Assembly (NCBI RefSeq): GCF_900215465.1 | Contig: NZ_OBEH01000003.1 | Coordinates: 1-64,000 of the forward strand | Reading direction: 5' to 3' | DNA length: 64,000 nt | Source: Flagellimonas pacifica | GTDB taxonomy: Bacteria > Bacteroidota > Bacteroidia > Flavobacteriales > Flavobacteriaceae | Shown: positions 17,001 to 24,445 of the stretch, in pieces | Layout: each line of letters starts with the position of its first letter | Position numbering within the stretch: the stretch's first letter is position 1 | The notes under the pieces: model-generated | Told to the model about the DNA's origin: nothing | The model's database searches: none | What the model saw: only the letters and a program-made list of their open reading frames with translations | Program-made: the position numbers and the translations under genes

Positions 17001-17394
17001 CTTACATTATGAAGCTGATACCTTTGCTTCTTCTTATATGGAGAATTTAGGGAATGGAAGTTTTAAACTCTCTAACTTACCGCATCTTGCACAGCTTTCC
17101 AATATAAACGACATTTTGGTTGATGATTTTAACTCTGATGGCAATTTGGACGCCTTATTGGTAGGGAACTTATTTGTGTCTGAGGTAGAAACACCCAGAA
17201 ATGATGGTGGAACCGGTCTTTTTTTATTGGGAGATACCAAAGGCAAATTTCAAACAGTTTCTCCTTGGGAAAGTGGATTTTATGCTAGGGGAGACGCTAA
17301 AAAAATGAAACCCCTTATGGTATTGAAAAAACCAAAAATAATGGTCGCTAACAATAATGATCAGTTACAAATTTTTGATTTACATAAAAAATGA
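14053..17394 (+). CDS. FG-GAP/VCBS repeat protein with ASPIC/UnbV domain
   Basis: An 1113-residue exported protein with signal peptide ending near PIFGQSQ. It carries about 14 calcium-binding D-x-[ND]-x-DG repeats of the FG-GAP type (for example DFNNDGLQDIY, DVNNDGYVDIY, DFDNDGDLDLV, DYDNDGDMDLF, DFNSDGNLDAL), which should form two beta-propellers. An ASPIC/UnbV domain at about 525-600 (FGARVALFSKEG, VHFGLGENQKIDSLEISWPN) separates them. Such proteins in Bacteroidota are cell-surface or periplasmic and often accompany SusC/SusD pairs; here no SusCD is adjacent, so it is an orphan. Substrate unknown. A bidirectional terminator follows. Confidence 0.9.
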   Translation: MKKTREKIICFQLQILIMLLIPIFGQSQDDKRFTLLKSSYTGVNFENTIKSTKDKNILLYANFYSGAGVGVGDFNNDGLQDIYFAGNMVQDRIYLNQGNLTFKDVTKEAGIVDDDGWSAGVTIADVNNDGYVDIYVSRELYDYNPEKRINLLYINQGNGTFIESAKEYGVDDSQRTRHAVFLDYDRDGFLDIFLLTQPPNAGILSEFIGSNKQKAESHVRLLRNTGENSFEDVTEKAGVKRSGYPNAVCTADLNNDGWVDIYVTNDFKEPDFLFMNNKNGTFTNVVDSSTGHISHFAMGVDISDINNDGHLDVFVVDMVAEDNFRLKSNMGGMDPEAFWRVVNKGGHYQYMFNTLQLNNGNMAFSDVAQMTGMGSTDWSWSNLMADFDNDGLKDTYVTNGLLHDIMNTDADKAVADFIDKTSYDWILAHPDGGGITSIFDILDLQKAVNMVPSNPISNYAYKNKGNLQFEKVMDEWGLEQKSFSNGSAYADFDNDGDLDLVVNNVNEEAFIYRNNSESLPNSNFFRVKLKDGKNRPVFGARVALFSKEGMQIQETTNVRGIYSCSEPIVHFGLGENQKIDSLEISWPNHKKTTLKNLMVNQVIELDMDKAVEPQKNNDSPTPIFKEDTDSKAIEFVHQENIFDDYGYQVLLPHKMSQFGPAMDVSDINNDGLEDIFIGGAQGFSPVLYTQNSEGQFLKSSQTFWENEKAYEDLDALFVDINGDGYKDLYVVSGGNEFPAYASFYYDRLYLNDGRGGFSERIELSGAQESGSIVKAEDYDNDGDMDLFVGGRHVPRQYPLPASSILWTNDNGKLVDNTNVLAPELKDVGMVTDAVWADYDNDGDSDLIIVGEWMPITVFKNDAGKFSKTPIKGLENSSGWWFSIEKGDFDQDGDIDFIVGNLGLNYKYKTSKEKPFDIYYDDFDKNGSSDIVLGYYNSEKHYPLRGFSCSSQQIPGLKTKFEKYDTFASLELDQVYGKRNLEESLHYEADTFASSYMENLGNGSFKLSNLPHLAQLSNINDILVDDFNSDGNLDALLVGNLFVSEVETPRNDGGTGLFLLGDTKGKFQTVSPWESGFYARGDAKKMKPLMVLKKPKIMVANNNDQLQIFDLHKK

Positions 17395-17477
17395 AGCTGT
17401 TTTGGTTGAAAAATAGATGCTCGGCATGAAACTGATGAAGCCGATACCCATATATTCGGTTGGGATGTTGAAAAGAA

Positions 17478-17500
17478 AAGAGCCGCTTTAAGCGGCTCTT
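17478..17500. terminator. Bidirectional terminator
   Basis: AAGAGCCGCTT and AAGCGGCTCTT around a single T, followed by TGTTTTCT on the + strand and preceded by an A-rich run. It lies between two convergent genes. Confidence 0.85.
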
Positions 17501-17507
17501 GTTTTCT

Positions 17508-19286
17508 CTAACTATTTTCCTTGATCCAATGGTCAATTTTACTTTCCAAAAGTGCAAGTGGAACGCATCCAGTTTCCAATACCTGATTGTGAAATTGACG
17601 AATGTCAAACTTTTCACCTAAGGCATCCTCAGCTTTCTTGCGCAATTCCCTGATTTTAAGTTGTCCTATTTTATAGGATAGGGCTTGCCCTGGATTTGCC
17701 ATGTAACGCTCAATTTCTGAGATGATGGAAGCTTCAGATTCAGCTTCATTGTTCAATGAATATTGAATAGCCAGTTCTCTGGTCCATCCTTTGGAATGTA
17801 GCCCGGTATCAACCACTAATCTTACGGCTCTATGCATTTCAGCACCCAGCATTCCAAACAATTGATACGGATCTGTATATAAACCTAATTCCGTTCCTAA
17901 AGATTCGCTATAAAGTGCCCATCCTTCACCATAACCACTATACCAAAGCGTTTTTCTGAATTTAGGTAATTCTTCACTCTCCTGGGTCAATGATATTTGA
18001 TAATGATGTCCTGGAATGGCTTCATGTAAAAACAAAGATTCATCGGAATAAGTATTGTATTTGGTAACTTCTGGAATTGGAGTGTAAAAGATTCCCGGTC
18101 GGGTACCATCCAAAGATCCAGGGTTATATTCCGCACTTGCCGATTTTTCTCTGAAAGCTTCCGTGCGCCTCACTTCAAAAGGTGTTTTTGGTTTTACATC
18201 AAAAAGCTTTTCAATCTGAGGTTTCATTCGGTCATGTATGGCATTGAAATTATCAATTACCTGCTCAGGGTCTGTAAAAGGCATGAGCTCCTTGTTGCTC
18301 CTTACATAATCAAAAAAAGCCTTTAAATCTCCTTCAAAACCAACTTGTTCCTTAATTTTTTCCATTTCGGAACGAATCCGCGCAACTTCACTTAACCCCA
18401 ATTCATGGATTTCCGCAGCTGTCATATTGGTGGTGGTATATTTTTTAATTTGATGAGCATAGTATGCATCCCCACCAGGTTCACCCTGAATGCCGCTAGA
18501 CTCTCGACCAGCTTCCATATACTCATTGGCCATGAAAGTATGAAGCTTTTCGTATGCCAGGATGATCTTGTCATTTATCATGCTTTCATAAGCGGACGTA
18601 AGCTGTGATTTTTCGGCTTCTGAAAAATCCTCTGGCATATTCTTGATCGGGGTATAGAAAAGGTGTTTGTCCAAATCTTTCACCGTTAGTGATTCTAGTT
18701 GGGGTAATACTTTTTTAATCAATGATTTTGGAAGTACATGGCCTTTTTCCATACCCTCTCTCATTTTATCTTCCGTACTGGATAGCCACTCCAAATACCC
18801 ATCTACTCGCTTGATCCATTTTTGATAATCTTCCACGGTGTTAAATGGTTGGGCACTTGAACCACTCGCCAATTGCCCCATAAATAGATTAGGGGACCAC
18901 ATTTGGTCAATAGGAGTAAGGTTTGCATTAAAGTTGAATTCGTTCAAATTGATATCACATTGCCATTCTAGAATAGCCTTGCTCATTTGCTCACTTGCTG
19001 TAAGGCTTTCATTGGGAAAATCATTCAACTTAGTTTTGTATCCTTCAAAGTGGGCCTTTACTTTGGCAATATGATCATCAGAAAGTTGATTTGTGAAAAC
19101 ATCATCATAGCGATTGTCACCAGCTGTGGTGGCATTGATAGGGTTTAGTTTTAACCCATCTTCATAATAACTATCTAAAACAGCTGCAAATTTTTCACTA
19201 AGGTTTGGTGATTCTTCTTTTTTTGGTTCTTGTTTGCAGGATTGCAAACAAACTAGGGAAACTAATAAAATTGTTATTTTTTTCAC
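17508..19286 (-). CDS. DUF885 family lipoprotein, probable metallopeptidase
   Basis: A 592-residue lipoprotein (lipobox LQSC at the end of MKKITILLVSLVCLQSCKQE). The DUF885 catalytic signature HEAIPGHH lies at 421-428 (His421, Glu422, His427 as likely zinc ligands/base), with a downstream Glu-rich region (NEAESEASIISEIERYM) probably supplying another ligand. The family is a gluzincin-like group of predicted carboxy- or dipeptidases. The N-terminal domain (DSYYEDGLKLNPINATTAGD) is standard. It is anchored in the cell envelope and probably degrades peptides; substrate unknown. It is monocistronic between two terminators. Confidence 0.9.
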   Translation of the reverse strand: MKKITILLVSLVCLQSCKQEPKKEESPNLSEKFAAVLDSYYEDGLKLNPINATTAGDNRYDDVFTNQLSDDHIAKVKAHFEGYKTKLNDFPNESLTASEQMSKAILEWQCDINLNEFNFNANLTPIDQMWSPNLFMGQLASGSSAQPFNTVEDYQKWIKRVDGYLEWLSSTEDKMREGMEKGHVLPKSLIKKVLPQLESLTVKDLDKHLFYTPIKNMPEDFSEAEKSQLTSAYESMINDKIILAYEKLHTFMANEYMEAGRESSGIQGEPGGDAYYAHQIKKYTTTNMTAAEIHELGLSEVARIRSEMEKIKEQVGFEGDLKAFFDYVRSNKELMPFTDPEQVIDNFNAIHDRMKPQIEKLFDVKPKTPFEVRRTEAFREKSASAEYNPGSLDGTRPGIFYTPIPEVTKYNTYSDESLFLHEAIPGHHYQISLTQESEELPKFRKTLWYSGYGEGWALYSESLGTELGLYTDPYQLFGMLGAEMHRAVRLVVDTGLHSKGWTRELAIQYSLNNEAESEASIISEIERYMANPGQALSYKIGQLKIRELRKKAEDALGEKFDIRQFHNQVLETGCVPLALLESKIDHWIKENS

Positions 19287-19373
19287 GTTTTCGGGTTTGA
19301 TTTGTTACAAAAATGTAAAATAATCAAATCAAAGAACACAAAGCTTACGTGAATTGCTAAAGTTTTGATAAAA

Positions 19374-19398
19374 AATATCCCGCTTTAAGCGGGATATT
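19374..19398. terminator. Terminator of the SPFH gene
   Basis: AATATCCCGCTT and AAGCGGGATATT around one T; on the minus strand it is followed by TTTTTATC. It shares the CCGCTTTAAGCGG core with the terminator at 17478. Confidence 0.85.
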
Positions 19399-19413
19399 AT
19401 AAAAAGGACAAGG

Positions 19414-20748
19414 TTAGTTTTGTGGCTTATTCATCATTTGTTTGGCCAAATCAGCGCCAATCAATGATTCTAACAATGTATTGTTGCTATTTTTGGAGTC
19501 TGTACCCTCAATAAAGATTTCAGGCAGTCTAAGGTCTTTCAATTCGCGTGCCACTCCTACTGAGGTTTTATAGTCCCATTCAGCTCTTTCTTGAGGAGTA
19601 AGTCCTGCATTTACCAGTTTGGCGTTTTGATACGCTTCGGCATCAGCGGCCACTTTTTTACTCAGAGCCTTGAATTTTTCTACTTCAAACTGCTTTTTTT
19701 CCTTGACCAAATTGAATTCAGCAACTTTTGCTTCAGTCTCTGCCGCAATGGTCTTTTGTATTTGTTCTTTTTCTAAACGAGCTCTTTCGGTGGCTTTATC
19801 CGCCTCACCACGTGCTTTTTCTTTTTGCGCCCGGTAAAACTCTCTTTCGGCCTGTTGCTTTTCCAATTGGGTTTGTGCAACTTCCTCCTTCTGTAGCTGT
19901 AATCGGTTGTCAAAAGTTTCCTCCCAATCAATTTCGGTTACCACAGCTTGTATTACCGTTAATCCATAAGCCTTAAGTGAGTTGCCTTTCTCTCGTACAG
20001 GTTCACCGTTTCTTATTTGAATACGAAACCTTTTATGCTTGGTTTCCTTGTTCACTATAGTTCTAACGGTACTGCTATCACCTATAATTTCACGAGTTTG
20101 ATTATCCGCGTACTCTTCCAATACATACATGCCATTTTCCAATTGATCTTTAAAGTACCTGTCAAAGTCAGATGCTTGTCCTGAGATATAATCCTGTGCA
20201 TCCATTAATTTACATGTATTTTTTATAGATTGGTCAATGTTTGGTATGATACGGGAGCGTATCATGTTTTTTTCTGTTTTGTTACGATCTGCAACTGACA
20301 AAAATTGCAATTCATCCTCGGTGTTTATGCTGATGACAACTGAAGTGGCAATTCTGGCCTTTACCGCATCACTAAAAGCCCAGTATTTTGCAGAATCAAC
20401 ATTGGCATATTCACTTTGCTCGCCCAAATCACCTTCTGTGTTAGGGATAACATATTTAATGGGTAGTTCAAATTGAATAGGAATAAGCCTTCCCCACATT
20501 TTAGTATGTATTCCTTGCCTAAAAACGGCTTTTTGACCGCCCCATGGGTATTGGACGGCATAAGCGGTACCAGGTTCTGCGTAAAACAGAGTTCCGGTAA
20601 CAATACTCATTACTATTCCAACTCCTATAATTTGCAAACTTCGTTTTGGGGTGAACCATTGCAATAGTTTACTGGTTTTAAAGATTGGTTTTGTAACCAA
20701 GGTGACAATTCCTAATAATATGATCAGTATTCCAAATAATGTAAGCAT
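19414..20748 (-). CDS. SPFH/Band 7 domain membrane protein
   Basis: A 444-residue protein with two N-terminal hydrophobic helices (about 2-20 and 39-57), an SPFH domain (about 55-270; FYAEPGTAYAVQYPWGGQKA, TSVVISINTEDELQFL), and a long charged coiled coil (about 280-390, rich in QLEKQQAEREFYRAQKEKAR) as in flotillin/stomatin-type scaffolds. The C-terminal part holds a conserved flotillin-like stretch (AYQNAKLVNAGLTPQERAEW). It probably oligomerises into a membrane microdomain scaffold. A 21-codon hydrophobic ORF lies 18 nt upstream on the same strand. It is not accompanied by a NfeD or protease gene. Confidence 0.9.
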   Translation of the reverse strand: MLTLFGILIILLGIVTLVTKPIFKTSKLLQWFTPKRSLQIIGVGIVMSIVTGTLFYAEPGTAYAVQYPWGGQKAVFRQGIHTKMWGRLIPIQFELPIKYVIPNTEGDLGEQSEYANVDSAKYWAFSDAVKARIATSVVISINTEDELQFLSVADRNKTEKNMIRSRIIPNIDQSIKNTCKLMDAQDYISGQASDFDRYFKDQLENGMYVLEEYADNQTREIIGDSSTVRTIVNKETKHKRFRIQIRNGEPVREKGNSLKAYGLTVIQAVVTEIDWEETFDNRLQLQKEEVAQTQLEKQQAEREFYRAQKEKARGEADKATERARLEKEQIQKTIAAETEAKVAEFNLVKEKKQFEVEKFKALSKKVAADAEAYQNAKLVNAGLTPQERAEWDYKTSVGVARELKDLRLPEIFIEGTDSKNSNNTLLESLIGADLAKQMMNKPQN

Positions 20749-20766
20749 AACGATTGGTTTTAAAGG

Positions 20767-20832
20767 TTAGACAAATATGATAGCGATGAGCTGAACGAAC
20801 AGCACCACCAAAAACTTTACAATTGCGATCAT
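20767..20832 (-). CDS. 21-aa hydrophobic peptide ORF upstream of the SPFH gene
   Basis: ATG at 20832 (minus strand) encodes MIAIVKFLVVLFVQLIAIIF plus V, stop 20767-20769. It would form a single membrane helix with one Lys and one Gln. The start is 18 nt from the SPFH start and in the same direction, so it could be a leader peptide or a small partner of the SPFH scaffold. No homologue is known to me; coding status is inferred from position and composition only. Confidence 0.4.
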   Translation of the reverse strand: MIAIVKFLVVLFVQLIAIIFV

Positions 20833-21154
20833 TGTGTTGATTGATTTTTAAGGGTTAAAAAATTGCTTTGAACCGGTTACGTTTTTTTAAGATAAAATGA
20901 TAGATATCATGTTTCAAAATTTTTGAAAGGAAATCAATACAATTGCATACACATATGTAACTAAATAAATGAGATTGACTTTAAAAAATGCGTGACCTTC
21001 TTCAATGAAGTTTTAAATTGTAACTGTAATAATGTATTTGTATTTTAAATTGAAGCTTTTGTAGGGGTATTTTTGGAGAGTTTTTTAAAACCAAGGGGAG
21101 TTTTCACCAAAAAATGGTTGTTTTTGAGGATTTCGTTTATTTCTAAAAATAAAA
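20833..21154. other. Intergenic region between SPFH and M56 genes
   Basis: About 320 bp, A/T-rich, containing the upstream region of the SPFH operon. No gene-like frame and no confident promoter box. Confidence 0.5.
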
Positions 21155-21177
21155 AACCGACCTTTTTGAGGTCGGTT
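21155..21177. terminator. Terminator of the M56 peptidase gene
   Basis: AACCGACC and GGTCGGTT with a 7-nt loop, flanked by an A-run that becomes a T-run on the minus strand. It lies 31 nt after the M56 stop. Confidence 0.85.
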
Positions 21178-21208
21178 GATAAATTGATTCAGCAATATTT
21201 TTAAGCTA

Positions 21209-22939
21209 TTATTTCTTTTTTGTAGTGATTTGAATTACTCCGTTTTTTGCTTTTTTTCCATACGTTTTAACCGCTTTATCTCCTTTCAAAACATTTATTG
21301 AATGGATTTTGTTAGGGGAGAGGTTTTCCATATCTTTCTTGGTAGCTTTCTTTCCGTCAATGTAGTAGATAGGTTCGTCCTTTTCATTAGATCTTATAAA
21401 CAAGGAGCTGTAATCGGTACCACGGATTTTAATTTCACTATCAATATCTGTATCATTTAAGATGAATGTGCTCTTTTTATTGGTTGAACTTGAGTCATTA
21501 CGCTTTTTGATTTTGACATGTTTGTGTTTGGAGTCTGAATCATCATCATTATCGGAAGTAACATGGATTTTTACATTGCTATGCCCTTGATGATCAAGAT
21601 CAACATCTATTTCTTCCAATTCCTCTTCGCTGACCTCTTTTCCGTTCACTGTTATTTTTTTAACACCATCTTTTTCCTTAATGATGATTTCCTTATGTTC
21701 TTTATTATCAGAATCAATCCAAACCACGTTGTCATCATCCGATTGGATTCTTATGGTTTTAGATCGAGCATTTCCAAAGGAGATAGTGTTTGAGGTACTA
21801 TCATAAAATATGGTTAAGGGCTTTATGGGTCCATCTGAGCTAGAGTTGTAGTTACCACTGAATTTTTCTCCATCAGAACTTATGCCATTTAATTGTAGGG
21901 TGATGTCAATGATCTCCTTTTGATCATTATGGACAACGGTATAGGAGAAATCAACCCCATCTTTGGCAAGGTCATTTTTAATTTTTTTGAGTTCCTCATC
22001 TGAGGTATCCTTATCGATATTCAGTTTAATGGATTTATCGTCCATTTTTATACTTCTGGTTAATTGGTTATCGTTTTTAAGGACAAACTCGGTTTTGGTA
22101 TTGAAACTGACCAGAAACAGTGCAATGGCCGGTAGAATAAAACCCATTTTAAACACGTTTGTTTTCTTGGATTGATTTTGGTTTAACATGACTATTCGTT
22201 TTTTGATTAATGAATTATAAAATGGGTTTGCAATGGACAAACTGTGTGTTCCTGCAGTTTGTTTTAGCATTAAATATTGATATGACTTCTTTTCTTCCCC
22301 AATTCCACAACTTGTAGCATCTGCCAAAAACTCCAAATTTTGTTTTAGGGCGATTCGGTATAACCAAATAGCAGGGTTAAACCAAAGTAGGACAACGGCA
22401 AGTTCCATAAATAGAATATCTAGGGAGTGATGTTGACTTGCATGTACTTTTTCATGTTCAATGACAGATTCAAGTTCGCTTGGATTAAACCCGACTTTGT
22501 GATAGAAAATGTATCTAAAAAATGAAAATGGCGAAATCTTCTGTTGGGTTTGTACGTGATAGAATGGATGGTCTTTCAGCAATTTTGAAGAACCCATCAA
22601 CCTCTTTAATGATAGGAACTGCATTGCCAACCGGAAGCCCATGATGGTCACACCTATCAGATAAATTACGAACACTAATGACCAAATGCTTGTTGGGGCA
22701 ACATCTAATTGGCTGTTGGCCATAGGAATGTTTTGTGTTTTGGAGATAGTAAGAGGTTCAGTTAAAACCGTTTTGGTAATGGTAATAAAAGGAGTAATTA
22801 GAGAAATCATAAGCCCAACTAGTAAAAACCAACGGTTGGCTTTGAAAAAGGTCTCTTTACTCAAGAAAATATGGTAACAACCCAAGAAGAGTAACATAAC
22901 ACCTGATGATTTTAAAAGATGTATAAGCACAGTTTCCAT
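21209..22939 (-). CDS. M56 (BlaR1-like) metallopeptidase with TonB-plug-like tail
   Basis: A 576-residue membrane protein. Four hydrophobic segments lie in the first 290 residues, with the zinc motif HEKVH at 162-166 (VIEHEKVHASQHHSLD), as in BlaR1/MecR1 sensors. After the fourth helix the outer part is a long polar stretch with repeated D/S/K runs. The C-terminal 60 residues (IYYIDGKKATKKDMENLSPN, SINVLKGDKAVKTYG, KNGVIQITTKK) copy the plug-domain signature of TonB receptors. It is translationally coupled by TAATG to the BlaI-type repressor gene upstream. It probably senses an envelope signal and inactivates the repressor; the signal is unknown, and no beta-lactamase gene is near. Confidence 0.9.
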   Translation of the reverse strand: METVLIHLLKSSGVMLLFLGCYHIFLSKETFFKANRWFLLVGLMISLITPFITITKTVLTEPLTISKTQNIPMANSQLDVAPTSIWSLVFVIYLIGVTIMGFRLAMQFLSLKRLMGSSKLLKDHPFYHVQTQQKISPFSFFRYIFYHKVGFNPSELESVIEHEKVHASQHHSLDILFMELAVVLLWFNPAIWLYRIALKQNLEFLADATSCGIGEEKKSYQYLMLKQTAGTHSLSIANPFYNSLIKKRIVMLNQNQSKKTNVFKMGFILPAIALFLVSFNTKTEFVLKNDNQLTRSIKMDDKSIKLNIDKDTSDEELKKIKNDLAKDGVDFSYTVVHNDQKEIIDITLQLNGISSDGEKFSGNYNSSSDGPIKPLTIFYDSTSNTISFGNARSKTIRIQSDDDNVVWIDSDNKEHKEIIIKEKDGVKKITVNGKEVSEEELEEIDVDLDHQGHSNVKIHVTSDNDDDSDSKHKHVKIKKRNDSSSTNKKSTFILNDTDIDSEIKIRGTDYSSLFIRSNEKDEPIYYIDGKKATKKDMENLSPNKIHSINVLKGDKAVKTYGKKAKNGVIQITTKKK

Positions 22940-23298
22940 TACTTTTTACTTTCAATAAGGTCTATGATTTCTTTCAGTTCTTCCACCGATATTTTCTCTT
23001 CCTTTGCAAAGAATGAGACCAGATTTTTATAAGAGTTATCATAAAAATCTGCTATTGTGGAATTGATGAATTTTTTACGGTAAGCCTCTTTGGTGACCAA
23101 AGGGTGGTATCTATGGGTATTGCCAAAGGCTTCGTGCCCAACATATTTTTTTTCCTCAAGGTTCCGGACAATAGTGGACAATGTATTGTAATGCGGCTTA
23201 TCGCCCTTCAATTCAGCTTTAATTTCTTTGACAAAGGCTTTTTTAAGCTTCCAGAGAATTTTCATAACCTCTTCCTCCTTATTGGTCAATTTTTGCAT
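22939..23298 (-). CDS. BlaI/MecI-type transcriptional repressor
   Basis: A 119-residue winged-helix protein. TNKEEEVMKILWKLKKAFVK and the recognition segment KPHYNTLSTIVRNLEEKKYV followed by HEAFGNTHRYHPLVTKEAYR are the classic BlaI pattern. The C-terminal dimerisation helices (LVSFFAKEEKISVEELKEII) follow. It shares one base (TAATG) with the M56 gene, forming a repressor-sensor pair. Inverted repeats just upstream (23359-23374) may be its own operator. Confidence 0.95.
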   Translation of the reverse strand: MQKLTNKEEEVMKILWKLKKAFVKEIKAELKGDKPHYNTLSTIVRNLEEKKYVGHEAFGNTHRYHPLVTKEAYRKKFINSTIADFYDNSYKNLVSFFAKEEKISVEELKEIIDLIESKK

Positions 23299-23358
23299 GT
23301 CGAATTATATTACTGTCCTCAAATATATAACTGTTCATTTAGTTAAACAACTGTTTTT

Positions 23359-23374
23359 ATAGTTATTTAACTAT
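23359..23374. promoter_or_regulatory. Candidate BlaI-type operator
   Basis: ATAGTTA-TT-TAACTAT is a perfect palindrome 61 nt upstream of the blaI start. Related half-sites (TAACTGTT, TTTAGTTA, CAACTG) occur at 23329-23354, so two operators may be present. Assignment to the adjacent repressor is inferred. Confidence 0.45.
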
Positions 23375-23451
23375 TATTTTAGTTTAAATATTTTTTGACA
23401 ACTACTTCTTAGCTTTAAATCTTCATCTATATTTACGGCAAATTCAAATAA

Positions 23452-24390
23452 TTGGAAAATCTACTCTTTATAATTCTTGGTTTGGTATTGCTAATTGCAG
23501 GTGGAAGTTGGTTGTTGAAAGCTGCTGTTGCATTATCACTTAGGTTGGCTATCCCTAAAATAGTAATTGGGATGACAGTGGTTTCTTTTGCTACTTCCGC
23601 TCCTGAACTCATTGTTAGTATAAAAGCAGCCTTGGATGGTTTTCCTGATTTGTCCTTGGGTAATGTGGTAGGTTCCAATATTGCCAATTTGGGCTTGGTA
23701 TTGGCCATAACAGTACTTATGGGAAGTATTGATGTTAGAAAGAGTTTTTATACTACAGATTGGCCGGTAATGATGGTTGCCTCCTTACTTTTTGTGGGCT
23801 TCATTTATTTTGATGGGGTGCTCCAACAGTATGAAGGAATTATACTTGTAGTTTTTTTATTCTTGTTTTTGGTATACTTACTAAGGTTTCAAAAAACAGC
23901 TGTGGTTGATGAAATGCCAGAGGATGATATCCCACTACCTTTATATAAAACGGTACTGTTCTTGGGTATTGGAGGTACGGCACTTTGGGGCGGTTCAGAA
24001 TTATTGATTGATGGAGCCGTTGGTATGGCCTCTACTTTTGGTGTAAGCGATAGGATTATTGGAATTACAATTGTCTCTATTGGAACCAGTATTCCAGAGT
24101 TGGCGGCATCTATAATTGCAGTACTGAAAAAGGAGAAAGCAATTTCTTTAGGTAATTTAATAGGCTCAAATATTTTTAACCTGTTGGCTGTTTTGGGCAT
24201 TACCTCTATAATTACTCCCATAACCGTTGTGGATCAAGGTTTACTTTCCAGTGATATCTTCTGGATGCTAGGAATTTCATTCTTGATACTGCCCTTGGTA
24301 TTCTTTCCAAGAGGGCTACGATTGGGATGGAGAGATGGTTTAATACTGTTGGTTTTCTATGTCAGCTTTGTTTATTTAACCATAAAATAA
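23452..24390 (+). CDS. CaCA family calcium/sodium antiporter
   Basis: A 312-residue inner-membrane transporter with about ten helices in two inverted halves. Each half has the alpha-repeat signature: VSFATSAPELIVSIKAALDG with GNVVGSNIANLGLVL, and VSIGTSIPELAASIIAVLKK with GNLIGSNIFNLLAVLG, as in YrbG and NCX/NCKX exchangers. The only plausible start is TTG 23452, which gives the usual short N-terminus. It probably exports Ca2+ in exchange for Na+ or H+. It is monocistronic and divergent from blaI. Confidence 0.93.
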   Translation: MENLLFIILGLVLLIAGGSWLLKAAVALSLRLAIPKIVIGMTVVSFATSAPELIVSIKAALDGFPDLSLGNVVGSNIANLGLVLAITVLMGSIDVRKSFYTTDWPVMMVASLLFVGFIYFDGVLQQYEGIILVVFLFLFLVYLLRFQKTAVVDEMPEDDIPLPLYKTVLFLGIGGTALWGGSELLIDGAVGMASTFGVSDRIIGITIVSIGTSIPELAASIIAVLKKEKAISLGNLIGSNIFNLLAVLGITSIITPITVVDQGLLSSDIFWMLGISFLILPLVFFPRGLRLGWRDGLILLVFYVSFVYLTIK

Positions 24391-24416
24391 AAGCCGCTCC
24401 AATTTGGAACGGCTTT
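24390..24416. terminator. Bidirectional terminator between antiporter and GSII
   Basis: AAAGCCG-C-TCCAA pairs with TTGGA-A-CGGCTTT (one mismatch), with A and T runs outside. It lies between convergent genes. Confidence 0.85.
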
Positions 24417-24445
24417 CAAAACTATTTCAACAACTAATTTATCTA

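Noticed and set aside
21209..23298. Beta-lactam resistance locus
   Set aside because: BlaI/BlaR1-like genes are present but there is no beta-lactamase or penicillin-binding protein gene nearby, and the sensor lacks a visible penicillin-binding domain.
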